Shown piece after piece: positions 22,775 through 32,312 of a stretch of DNA of 64,000 nucleotides. How positions within the stretch are numbered: the stretch's first letter is position 1; each line of letters opens with the position of its first letter. The notes under the pieces were generated by a model that was given only the letters and a program-made list of their open reading frames with translations, did no database searches and was not told the DNA's origin. Origin of the DNA: Chaetomium olivaceum. Taxonomy: Eukaryota > Ascomycota > Sordariomycetes > Sordariales > Chaetomiaceae. The stretch spans positions 1,054,001 to 1,118,000 of the forward strand of contig JAYWVB010000006.1 of NCBI GenBank assembly GCA_039881045.1. Direction: 5' to 3'. Both the position numbers and the translations under genes were made by a program.

Positions 22775-23978
22775 ATGGCACCCCTCGTGCCCCGGATGGA
22801 TGTTTTTGAGTTTGCAGACATGCCATGGTGAGTCAGAAAACATCCCTTCAAAAATATGAAATAACCCACAGTCATCTTCTCATATCAACCTCACCTAGGT
22901 TCCCCCCGTTCCTACGAGCCTACATGCAAGCCGGCCTCACCGCAGCCTGGACAACCCACGTATGCCCCTCTCTCTCTGCCTTCACCTCTCCCAACACCTC
23001 TCACTAACTCTCACCCCAGGTCCCCCTCCTGCAAGCCTCCTCCCCCGCCCAAGTCGTCGCCAACCTCCTCCGCACCCACCTGTCCCCCAACCTCCACTCC
23101 CACATCTTCATCGACTTCTGCGCCGGCGGCGGCGGGCCCACGCCCTCCATCGAGCGCCACCTCAACCACGCCCATGCACCACCACCCCACAGCAGCAGCA
23201 ATGCCGGCAAACAAACCAACGGCAGTAATGGAACATGCAAAGAAGGGCAAGAAAAAGAGCCCCTACGCTTCGTCCTCACCGACCTGCACCCGCACGCCGA
23301 CATGTGGGCGCAGGCCGCCGCCCAGGCCGCCAGTCCCGGTGCGATCAGCTATGTGGCGGAGTCGGTGGATGCGGCGAACGTGCCGAGGGAGCTGATTAGG
23401 CGGTATACGGATGCGGGTGCGGGTGCGGGTGCGGGTGCGGGTGGTGGGAAGAAGGTGTTTAGGTTGTTTAATCTGGCGTTTCATCACTTTGATGATGGGT
23501 TGGCGAGGAGGATACTGAGGGATACGGTCGAGGGGGGTGGGGAGGGGTTTGGGTAGGTTCTTTTTGAGCTTCTCCGGTTTTTCTTTTGTTGATTTGGGGT
23601 TGCTAACGGGATGGCGACCACAGGATCTTTGAGCTGCAGGATCGGGGCATCGCTGGGTTCGTGGCGTGCTGCTTGCTCGGGGTCGGCATCATGATCCTGG
23701 CGCCCTATTACGCGCTGCTGTGGGGGGAGCCGATGGCGCTGGTTTTCACTTATCTGCTGCCCATTCTGCCGGCCGTGCTCGTTTTCGACGGGTGGATGTC
23801 CTGTTTGAGGACGCGGACGCCGGATGAGATCGAGGCGCTGCTCAGGACTTGCGGAGCCAAGGGCGGCGAAGCAGAGATCGCTAAGTGGGAGGTCAAGAGC
23901 GGCAGTGAGATGTTCATGTGGCCGGTGGGTTACGTGGACTGGTTCATCTGCGTGAAGAGGGACGGAGGAAGGGATTAG
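22775..23978 (+). CDS. Conserved fungal SAM-methyltransferase-like membrane protein
   Basis: Exons 22775-22827, 22899-22959, 23020-23552 and 23624-23978 give 333 aa. The first three are joined by GT-AG introns with good branch sites: DMPW/FPPFLRAYMQAG, then AWTTH/VPLLQAS. The third junction is GFG/IFELQDR. A class-I Rossmann SAM-binding motif is visible: IFIDFCAGGGGPTP (about residues 67-80), then FVLTDLHPHADMW as the acidic strand-2 region and FRLFNLAFHHFDD as a motif-IV-like stretch. After IFELQ comes a hydrophobic pair (FVACCLLGVGIMILAP and VFTYLLPILPAVLVF), then the SCLRTRTPDEIEALL segment and a short C-terminal domain. I recognise this as a widespread uncharacterised fungal family combining a methyltransferase fold with membrane segments; no substrate is known. 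An (AG)n repeat sits in the middle. The divergent P450 neighbour suggests a small-molecule or lipid substrate, but this is inference. Confidence 0.82.
23413..23442. repeat. (GCGGGT)n hexanucleotide repeat inside coding sequence
   Basis: About five GCGGGT units encode alternating Ala-Gly in the methyltransferase-like protein. Unit length is a multiple of three, so expansion would not break the frame. Confidence 0.85.
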
Positions 23979-24220
23979 TGAGTGAAATTGCTAGATGCCA
24001 AAATGCCCATGCTTCAATGGTGCTGTATATCATAACCCAGAATTCGAGCCCCTCATCATGATCAAGTGCCCGCTCCCACAGCCCGTCCTCATCCAAACAC
24101 GACCAGTAGTCCACTCTACCCACACTCCCAAACGCGCACGCGCACGACACAGCCGCCTGGGTATCAAGCTTGCCACCCATCACCGCCCCAGAAGATAAAA
24201 ACCGACAACAAAAACGCGTG

Positions 24221-24842
24221 TCACTTCTTGGACATCATCAACCTCAAGAACTCGTCCTCATCCACCCCCCCTTTCCCCGACGCGTCAAACTCCTCCACCA
24301 TGGCCACAATATCCGCATCCGGGATATTGTTGCCCACCTGCTTGCTGACCTTGCGCAGGTCGTCCTGGGTGATCATGCCCTTGCCGTCGGTATCGAACAG
24401 GCGGAACGCGCGGCGCAGCTCCTCGCGCGGGTCGCGGGCGCGGATGAGCGACCCGGAGATGGCCTGCGTCGTGGCCAGGCTGAACTGGCGGTACACGGGC
24501 GCGCACTCCTGGTCGTGCGGCCACGCCGCCGGCTTCTGCCCGTGCCGGATCAGCAGGTCGTACGTCTGCGCCTTGGGCAGCTCAAACCCCCAGCGCCCGC
24601 AGCACGAACCGGAATTCCTCGTACGAGAGCAGCCCGTCCTTGTTGGAGTCGAAGAGTTCGAACTGGAAGGAAAAGAGAGGGTTAGGGAGGTGGGTATTTC
24701 TTTTTTGGGGGCGTGGGGACGTGGTCATGGAGTTGGACGGACGTACTGCTTCGGTGATACGGTTTTTTTGTTCCTCGGCGAGCTTATTAAAGTCTTCCCT
24801 TGCTGGGATGGTGTATTGTATTGCGCGCCCCGTGGATGCCAT
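24221..24842 (-). CDS. CDC31: Centrin (Cdc31-like EF-hand protein), one-base frame break
   Basis: Small Ca2+-binding protein of the spindle pole body and, in yeast, of nuclear pore mRNA export. Exon 1 is 24842-24747, exon 2 is 24662-24221, and the 84-nt intron is GT-AG. The join gives NRITEA/FELFDSNKDG. Corrected length is 178 aa, normal for centrin. EF-hand loops are DSNKDGLLSYEE (first), DTDGKGMITQDD (third) and DASGKGGVDEDE (fourth); the second loop looks degenerate around DLLIRHGQKPAAW. Reading must shift at 24587-24591: RFVLRALG is followed by FELPKAQTYDLL only if one C is removed from a C5 run. The uncorrected frame stops right after ALGV. The intron is 3n long with no stop in frame. 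An in-frame upstream ATG at 24896 would add 18 residues; 24842 fits the family better. Divergent from BUD22. Confidence 0.9.
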
Positions 24843-25554
24843 TGTGTCTGTCGCGTGGTATGATTGCAATTGGCGCGCGAGGCGCAGAGTGCGCAAAAGG
24901 TCGGAGCACAGAGGCTAAGCTACACCTAAGAGCGCAGAGGTTCGCTCGCGGCGGGAAGCGGGAAGGCGGTCGGCGATGCAATGCGATGAGATGCAAATGC
25001 AATGCAGTTAGGGGCGACTTGTCAAAACAAACAAAAACAACAGTGCCCAATGAAACGGTACGGTATCGCTAACCGAGGAGCTATTCGTAAGGAGAAATCG
25101 CAGCAAAATGGCTAGGTTTGGAACAGGATATCGCCGTTGCGCCTTGTCTCGAGTTCGGCTTGTCGCGTGGCTGGTGATGTTGATGATGCCCCTCCACCTC
25201 CCTGAGTTCCAGAGCTTCGGGCAAAGACAAAGACAAAATCGCGTCCATCCCTGTCCACTTTACGCGAATGCTTTCGTCGCGCTTCAGCCCGCCGAGCCCA
25301 GAAAAGGTGGGTCAGAGCTCGAGTGTTCAATGGCCCACATTAATTTAGTTATCGGTGGGTGGTGGGTGGATAACGAAGTTGATTGATCTTTTTTCAACAC
25401 CAAGAACCTGCATCACCACACCACGATCCAACAACAGCCATTAAAACCAACTTAATCTAACAAACGCAACTCACTCCATCCAATTCAAAAATTCTACCCA
25501 ATTCCTCAGTTACCCACTCAAAATTCAAACCCCACCCGCTCCCCCCAAAATAAA
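24843..25554. promoter_or_regulatory. Divergent intergenic region between centrin and BUD22
   Basis: 712 bp between two outward-facing starts. A CAACA/CCAAC-rich, AT-richer stretch precedes the BUD22 start (25.40-25.55 kb), as is common for fungal core promoters and leaders. No specific site assigned. Confidence 0.5.
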
Positions 25555-27032
25555 ATGCCCAAACGCAAACGCGACACCCCCTCCCTCGACGACCTCTTCG
25601 CGCGCCACCGCACCGACCTCTTCCAAGCGCTGCGCGCCGCCAAGGGCTTCGAGCGCCAGCGCCAATCCAAACGGCTCGCGGACCGCAGGGCGCCCCCGGA
25701 CAAGCGCGCGCGCATCGAGAACGAGATCGTCGTGCTCAAGTCGCTCGACCTGCAGCAGACGGCCCACGCCCACCTGTGCTCGTCGCTGCTGAAGGTCAAG
25801 AGCATTGCCGATGTGGCGGAGCGGTTGCCGGAAGAGGTGCGCGCCGGTGTGCCGAAACCCGACCTGACGGAGGAGGAGCGGATCGCGCTGCATAATGTCA
25901 CGAGTTCGTTGTATAATCGGGTTGAGGTCAAAAAGGTGGTGGAGAAGGCGGTGGAGGCGGTTTGTGGGGTGTTGGGCGTGGTGGTGCCGAGAAAAGGGGG
26001 AGGGTGAGGTGAGGAAGGAGAGGGAGGGAAGGGTGGGGAGGGGGAGGAGGGGTTGGAAGAGGGGTCAGGGAAGAAGGGGGGGGAGAAAGATCAGACAAAG
26101 ACAGGCTCGTTGGATGACGGGGAGAAGGATGAAGGAAAAGAAGCTAGGCCAGGGAAAAAGGAAGGGAAAAAGGTTGACCGGGTGGCCAACCCGACAACAG
26201 TGACGATGATGAGGAGCAAGAAGAAAAGAGCATCTCTCAGCTGGACAAGCTGTTGGGTATGGATTCCGATGAGGACAGCGACGACTATACCGAGGAAGTG
26301 CTCGTAAAAGGACGAACCAAAAAGCCGTCAACCATGGAACTGGACCCGATGGAAATCACAACCGACGAGGAGGGTGGAGACGACCAAGATCTGGACCCTA
26401 TGGAACTCACCTCCGATGAAGAAGAGGCGAGCGGCAGCGAAGAGGAGTTCAATGGTTTCAGCGACGACGAAGGCCAGCAGAGCTCGGCCAGTGACGACGA
26501 GGCCGACTCGGATGCCGAGAGCTCTGCTTCGTCCGTATCTCGGCCTCCCCCGGGAAAGAAAGCCAAAAAGGCAAAGGGGCCGCTCAAATCAACAGACTCC
26601 ACATTCCTGCCCAGCCTCATGGGCGGCTACATCTCCGGTTCCGAGTCGGCATCCGACATCGATGTGGCTCCCGAACGTCGAAACCGCCGAGGGCAACGCG
26701 CGAGACAGGCCATCTGGGAGAAGAAGTTCGGAGAGAAGGCAAAGCACTTGCAAGCACCCGCCAAGGGCCGTGACGCGGGTTGGGATCTCAAGCGGGGTGC
26801 TGTCGACGCGAACTCGAAGCCATGGAAACGTGGTATTCGCAACCCGCTGGATAAGGCCAAGGCCTCCTCGGGGGCAAACGAAACAGAATTGGGACCCCCC
26901 AAGAAGGAGGCAGCTCCGAGGAAGCGCGACGACTCGGGAGCTCTCCACCCGAGTTGGGAGGCAAGACGATTGGCCAAGGCAAAGGAGCAGATGAGTGCCC
27001 CGTTCCAAGGGAAGAAGATTACTTTTGATTAA
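25555..27032 (+). CDS. BUD22: BUD22-family ribosome biogenesis protein, with frame breaks
   Basis: Nucleolar factor needed for small-subunit rRNA processing in yeast. The N-terminus (MPKRKRDTPSLDDL, RIENEIVVLKSLDLQQ) and the C-terminus (NRRGQRARQAIWEKKFGEKA, HPSWEARRLAK, FQGKKITFD) are typical of the family; the middle is a long acidic Ser/Asp/Glu region. The reading frame is broken twice. A TGA at 26005-26007 follows VVPRKGGG in a purine-rich G-run stretch, and the same frame then continues Glu/Lys-rich. At 26190-26192 the frame must shift by one base (DRVANP followed by DNSDDDEEQ), as if one C were missing from CCC. With these repairs the protein is about 492 aa. The alternatives are a real pseudogene or a purine-rich intron near 26.0 kb; the intact conserved ends argue for indel errors. 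Confidence 0.82.
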
Positions 27033-27361
27033 AGTAGGTGGGATAGTATTGAAAGAAAAATATACCCCGAGGGTGTTTGCCCTGATATCCGATCCCATGT
27101 AACGCCGGTGCCCTGGGTATCTCAATCCACGACCCCCGAACGCCTTGCAGGGAGCTCGCATGAAAAAGGAAAGAAACCTGGCAGAAACAGACTGGTGCAT
27201 GCAGAATGCTAGTGAGCGCGCAAACGTGGATAACGCAAGACGAGGATAGAATCCCATCCATGGTACGAGGGACGCCTCCAGCCAAACCAGCAACCGTACC
27301 GATCAATGACCTTCCATTCCGGCCCCAGAATCCCCCCATCCACCACCAACCGTTTTCTGTG
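27033..27361. other. Convergent intergenic region, BUD22 / F-box-like gene
   Basis: About 330 bp between the BUD22 stop and the proposed extended end of the F-box-like gene. It presumably contains both 3' UTRs; nothing else recognised. Confidence 0.45.
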
Positions 27362-27898
27362 TCACTTCCCAACCCGAGGACGCTTGCCCCCTAACGCACC
27401 GACCTTCGACACCCGACTCCGTGATCGTTTGAGCTGGCCCCCACCACCAACACCCATCCCGGCCAGCCAGCCCTTACCGGGCCCCTCATCGTCGCTCTCC
27501 ATACCAGAGTCAGCGTCTGAGCCAGAAAACAAGCTCCCCGCCCCCAACCACCGCCATTGCCACTCCCTATGCCGTCCTCATCAGACGATCCATCCCCCTC
27601 CTCCCCATCCTCCTCAGACGAAGACTCCTCCTCTTCCGAAGACGATTCAGAAGACGAAACCTCGTCCGACGCCAACGAAGATAACTCCTCCCATCAACCC
27701 CCCTCCTCCCCTCCTCCCAACCCCCCATATCCATCCCCATCCCCATCCTCGTCCCCACCCTCTCCCCAACCCTATCCCCATCCCTGCCCTCAACAGACCC
27801 AGACCGCGACAGCAGCACAAACGACTGCGGCCCCGACGGGCCGGGCGTGACGAACATGCCCGTGGTGGCGGTTGACTCGCGTCTGGTTCGGGAAAAGT
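27362..27898 (-). other. Probable frame-broken 3' coding extension of the F-box-like gene
   Basis: Read on the minus strand, one frame gives FVTPGPSGPQ and another an acidic run (SSSESSSEEEESSSEEDGEE). A third frame ends naturally with SLFSGSDADSGMESDDEG, a Gly-rich linker and a basic end KRSRSRVSKVGALGGKRPRV plus a stop at 27362. The pieces are consecutive and separated by G/C runs, as expected of one C-terminal tail interrupted by small indels. It could instead be non-coding low-complexity DNA. Confidence 0.45.
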
Positions 27899-28290
27899 CT
27901 AGGTCTGGGTCTGCGGCTGCTGCACCACCCTGTGTCGGGGCTGCGTTTTGCGGGGGGGGGTTGAGCGGGAGTTGGTGTTGGAGTTGGCGGGGGGGTCGCT
28001 GGGGGGGGGGGTCACGAAAGAGCCTGCTGGTGGTTGACTCGCGCCGGCGGTAGGGTTGTTCTGCGGGAGCTGGGGTGTTGGGGACGGGGGTTTGGTTGGG
28101 CGTTGTGTTGGTGGTGCCGGGGGGACCGGGCGTGACGAAGAGTCCGCTCGTGGTCGACTCGCGCCGGCTGTGGCTTTGGTTGGTGGGACCAGAGTTGCGG
28201 GGGGGACGTGCCTTGCTAGGTGTTCTGGTGGCGGTGCGGGCAGGCCCGGGTGTGACGAATAGTCTACTGGGCCGTGGGATTCGCGCCGCC
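27841..28290. repeat. Imperfect tandem repeats (~120 bp) in the F-box-like gene
   Basis: A block containing CGTGACGAA followed by GTGGTTGACTCGCGCC-like sequence recurs with anchors at about 27846, 28012, 28132 and 28252, spaced 166, 120 and 120 bp. On the minus strand the best frame gives RRESTTSGLFVTPGP-like units. G9 and G11 runs (27952-27960, about 28001-28011) lie between units and probably cause the loss of a common frame. Confidence 0.7.
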
Positions 28291-30267
28291 TTGGGTGTCT
28301 TGTAGGCGGATTTCGAGGCGAGATCGCTCGGATGAGGCTGCCTGAGGAAAGGGAGCGGCTTGGGAGGTGGGCGCTGATAATTTCGTTGAAGGATCGGTGA
28401 GAGGCGGCCGCGGTATCTGATTCCGAGCCGGAAGAGTCTGAATCGGCGTTGTCAGTCGATTCCGATAAGGATCCGGAGTCTGAGTCTCGTTCTTCATCAT
28501 CGTTCGAAACAAACAGCGCGGACTTGGGACGCCGGTGCCGGCGCAACAAGGACGAAGCAGTTTCGCCCAAGCCCAACGGGTTATCAGAATCGGTCAGGGT
28601 GGTATCGTCTGAACCCCTATCAGAGTCTGACGAATCCGAGGAGTCAGAGGAAATGTCAAGCACCGGCGCGGTGCCCGTGACACTGAGAAACGACGCCACA
28701 TCTGCATCACGGTTAGCTCTCCGGGCCCGGAGGTCGTCGTACGAGCAACGGCCATTAGTGTCAATAAAGCAGCTCTTGGCCAATTCCCAGTCGTCAGGAC
28801 CGGGCGTCCAGTTCTGCCCCTCACCCTTCAACAACGGCTCGAGGTTCTCGACTTTCGCGTGCTCCTCTCTCACGGGGGCCTTGGGTAGCGTTGTCGTGTT
28901 GGTCACGTCTTCGACAAATGACCAGTCCTGGACAGGCTTGCGGACGTTGTCTCCAGTTTCAAGCACCTTGTTGAAGTCATAGAAGCGGACCCACTTCAAG
29001 CCGCGGAGCTGGTAAATGTAGTCAACGCCCTGAAGACACCGAAGGGAACGGGCCATTCTCCGGTTTGGCTGCCCGGCTGTCTTTGCGGCGAGGAGCTTTT
29101 TAATGGCCGGAGCCTCGTACCCGCGCCGGATGTATTGCGCACCCGTCTCATTGAGATGGACCACGAGTGTCTTGAGCCGATACATGTCAACTAGCCAGGT
29201 CAGAGCAAATGTCCGGCGCGAAAAGGGCGTCTTTTTTCGCGTGTCCAGGGGCGCGGTCAGGTACTGGTTGCCAGTCAAGAAGAATTCGATGTGTTGGATT
29301 CGTGCGACACGGGCAAGGCCGGAGCCCTGACAGAATCGCCCAAGCTCTCCGAGGCTGGAGAAACCGAAGGTGTTGAGCCCATAAAAGATATGGACGCCGA
29401 GAAAAAAGATGCGTTTGCTCACTTGGAGGATACCGAGCACGTCCTCAGGTTTCACCCCATCCTCGGTCAAATTCAGCTCCCTCTTGCCCCAGTAGAAGCT
29501 GTGTAACAAGCCACTCCTGTTTTCGCCCAAGTCTTCATCGTTGGGGAAATCTTCAGGCTGCACGAAAGGGTCGAGCCTCGAAATGCAATGTACGATTTTC
29601 CCCTTCTTGTGGAGAATAAGCTTGAGGATTTCTGCCTGGACCTCCCAGGGCAGCTTCTCGAACGCGAACGGCTTTTCATCCCGTGCCGGCTGGATACTGT
29701 CATCCTCTAGGACGACTTCAGGGACTCCCTCGGGCTCCATATCGGATGAATTGGCCTCTGAGTCCGAATCATCCTGCGGCAGCTGCCTAGGCCCGATGAA
29801 CTTGAGATCTGGGTGAACCCAGTGGACTTTTACACTCATGTTCTCCTCCTTGCAGCAAAGCCGATATATCTTGCTGTACTGGATCTTGTTCGGGTGGAAG
29901 TTCAAGAGATACCCCCGGAGTACTTCCGGCCAAGTCTAGAAGAAATATCCATGTTAACCACCGTCTGGAGGAGATGCCTCAACGATATCTCTGAACGTAC
30001 ACGTTCCGTGTGTTTGCCCCGGCCAGCCAGTCTGGCTTTCAGCGTATCATTCTCGATCTTGAGAGCAGACCTCTCGTTTCTCAGTTCGCGGATCTCGGCT
30101 GCTTTGCCTTGGCCCTCTAATTCCAGCTCTTGGATCCTGGCGGCGAGCCGGTCAATCTCGGCTTTCAACATACCCTCGCGCCGCCGGCACTGGGGGTTGA
30201 CGCATTGGAGGGCATCAGCTGGACCTGCGGGGGCGCCTTGGCCTGAACCAGCAGCGTTGCCAGACAT
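27899..30267 (-). CDS. F-box-like protein with N-terminal coiled coil and repetitive C-terminus
   Basis: Exon 1 is 30267-30001, exon 2 starts at 29935; the 65-nt GT-AG intron joins GKHTER to TWPEVLRGYLLNFHPNK. Residues about 20-90 contain CVNPQCRRR followed by a heptad-like Leu/Glu coiled coil (LAARIQELELEGQGKAAEI). An F-box-like segment EKLPWEVQAEILKLILH follows, then a region common in fungal F-box-like proteins: CISRLDPFVQP, ILQVSKRIFFLGVHIFYGLN, a short TWLVDMYRLKTLVVHL stretch and KWVRFYDFNKVLETG. Expected role: a substrate receptor or related adaptor, not proven. The second half is Ser/Asp-rich (SSDSSDSSDSD) and then Pro/Ser-rich, built on 120-bp tandem units. In this frame it stops at 27899 after 767 aa, but the downstream 540 bp retain protein-like pieces in other frames, so the native end is probably near 27362. 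Confidence 0.75.
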
Positions 30268-32312
30268 TGTGTGTGGCAGGAGCCTGAAACTTTAGGAAAG
30301 GAATGAAATAAGAGTAGAGACCGTTATGGCTTCGAGGGCGTTGGGAAGGTGTAGAGCAATACTTGTTGCAGGCTCGGGTACCGTGAGCTTGAGGTTTGAG
30401 CAAGGGAAATAAAAGAGAGGAAGCAGCAGGTAATTATATGGATAAACGGAACTGGTAAACGATAGCGATGGTCTGAAGTAGTTTTGGAAAACGAAGCAAC
30501 ACAGACAGGAGCTTGGTTCTGGGTGCGGTTCTGGGTAAAGGTTCAAGGCAGGAAGGTTTTCCGGAGGAGGTAGGCTTCTGATCGCCTCATCCCCATGTAA
30601 TAATAAAAGGGACTCGTGTGAACAACCAGGTATTGGAATTGCCCAATGCCTCTCGAGTGGTTGTGTCGTTTCCAGAGAGCGCCGTTGGCGCCATTGGCAG
30701 AGGACTGGAAAGTGGAAGTGAAACTGGGGGACTTGATGATACTTGGGGTAGTGGTTTGTTTGTGGTTGAGTTGAGGGCGCAACTTGTAAGTCGAAATTTT
30801 CCAAGTTGGGACAAAAAAGGAGGAAGAAACTCAGAACTCTGGTTTATCTTGTTCCAAGAACTTGGGCATCGGCGAGAACGCCAATGTGGGCTGTATGAAG
30901 AAGAAAGTGTATTAAAAGGCGGGTTTCAAAAGAGAGCCAGAACCTGAGTATCGTCAAGTCACCAGAGTTAGGACTAAAGACGTGGTTTTGAAGGATAAGT
31001 TATGGAAGTGGGAAGATAGTTGAGATAATATCTCCTCCCGATGGGAAAGGAGTTGACCAGTTCGCAAACAGAATGATATTCTTAAACAAAGGAAGGAAGG
31101 TAGAACTCCTGAAGCTCTTTTTGGAGGGCCGGCAGCAATCGGCAGAATCCCGAATGTGGTTGGAAACAGAGCAAAAAGAAAAAAAGAAATAGAGTTAACT
31201 CCAAGAGACGGACACAAAACGGGAGAACGGCATCTCACCATCATCGTCCAGGTTGCGAGAGAGCGCCGCACCTATAAACTAGTATATGTTTGTTATTTCA
31301 CAGCAACGCGACGCTAGAAAGGAACATACCTATCTCCCAACAACACCGTTCAGTAATCCGTTTCACACCTAGCAAGAAACAAAGCTACGTTGACAACAAC
31401 TGCTGAAGGTCAGGCCCAGCCCAAGCCAAGTGGTTTACATGTACACATGATGCCAGAAACCGAACACCACACACCATGTTGAGACAGCAACACCAAAGCC
31501 AACACCAAAGCCAACATCCCACCAACACACGCACCAACTATCGCCCAGCCACGAATATAATTCACAGGTATTTATTTATTTGCTACACTCAACCCCCCCA
31601 AGCGACGCCTCTGCACCTCGCATGGTAGTAAGTAGTAAGTAAGCAAAGGGTAGTAGTAGTAGAGTAGGTACCTAGGTCAAAACTCCCAAGCCAAACCACC
31701 CCAAAGCACCACCCATCCCATTCCATCCCATTCCCAGTCCAGCCAGCCGATCCAACCGAACCGAAGCCAACCCAAACAAACCCCCCAAGCAAGCCAAGCC
31801 AAGCACCCCAAGCAAGATCCCCCCATCCAAATCCGACCCCGCAAGCCCATGCATCGCGCGCGTCTTTCTACTATGTATGGAGAGGTATGTAGTAGTAGTA
31901 GGTATGGTAAACTAGCCCAACCCCGTCTTTATGACCTGGCACCCCGCACTCCTGTCCGGCGTTTCCCAATAACGATCAGTCTGTCTGGGCTTTTCACCGA
32001 AGCCAAGCGGGGAAAAAAGAACAAAAAAAGAAAAAGAAAAAAAAGGGATGACGAAGAGAAAAGAAAGAAAAGAAGGAAGGCCCCCCTCTCTCTCTGTGTC
32101 CGGATGATATCGCCCAACCGTAGGCAGGTTTGGCCAACCGACCCAAGGAAGCAAGCAGAGGAAGAAGCCAACCAAGCCCACAGCAGGCTAGGAACGCAAA
32201 GCACCTCCCTATACACAACACAGCCCAACCTCAAACCACAGCACAGCAACGCCCCAAACAAGACGTGCATGCAACCACCCAACCACCCACCCAACCAAGC
32301 CCACCAAATCAT
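30268..32312. other. Intergenic region, 2 kb
   Basis: Between the 5' end of the F-box-like gene and the 3' end of ATG13. It contains short simple repeats (ACACCAAAGCCA units near 31.49 kb, TAG-type runs near 31.65 and 31.89 kb, an A-rich purine tract near 32.0 kb). No coding or RNA gene recognised. Confidence 0.55.
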
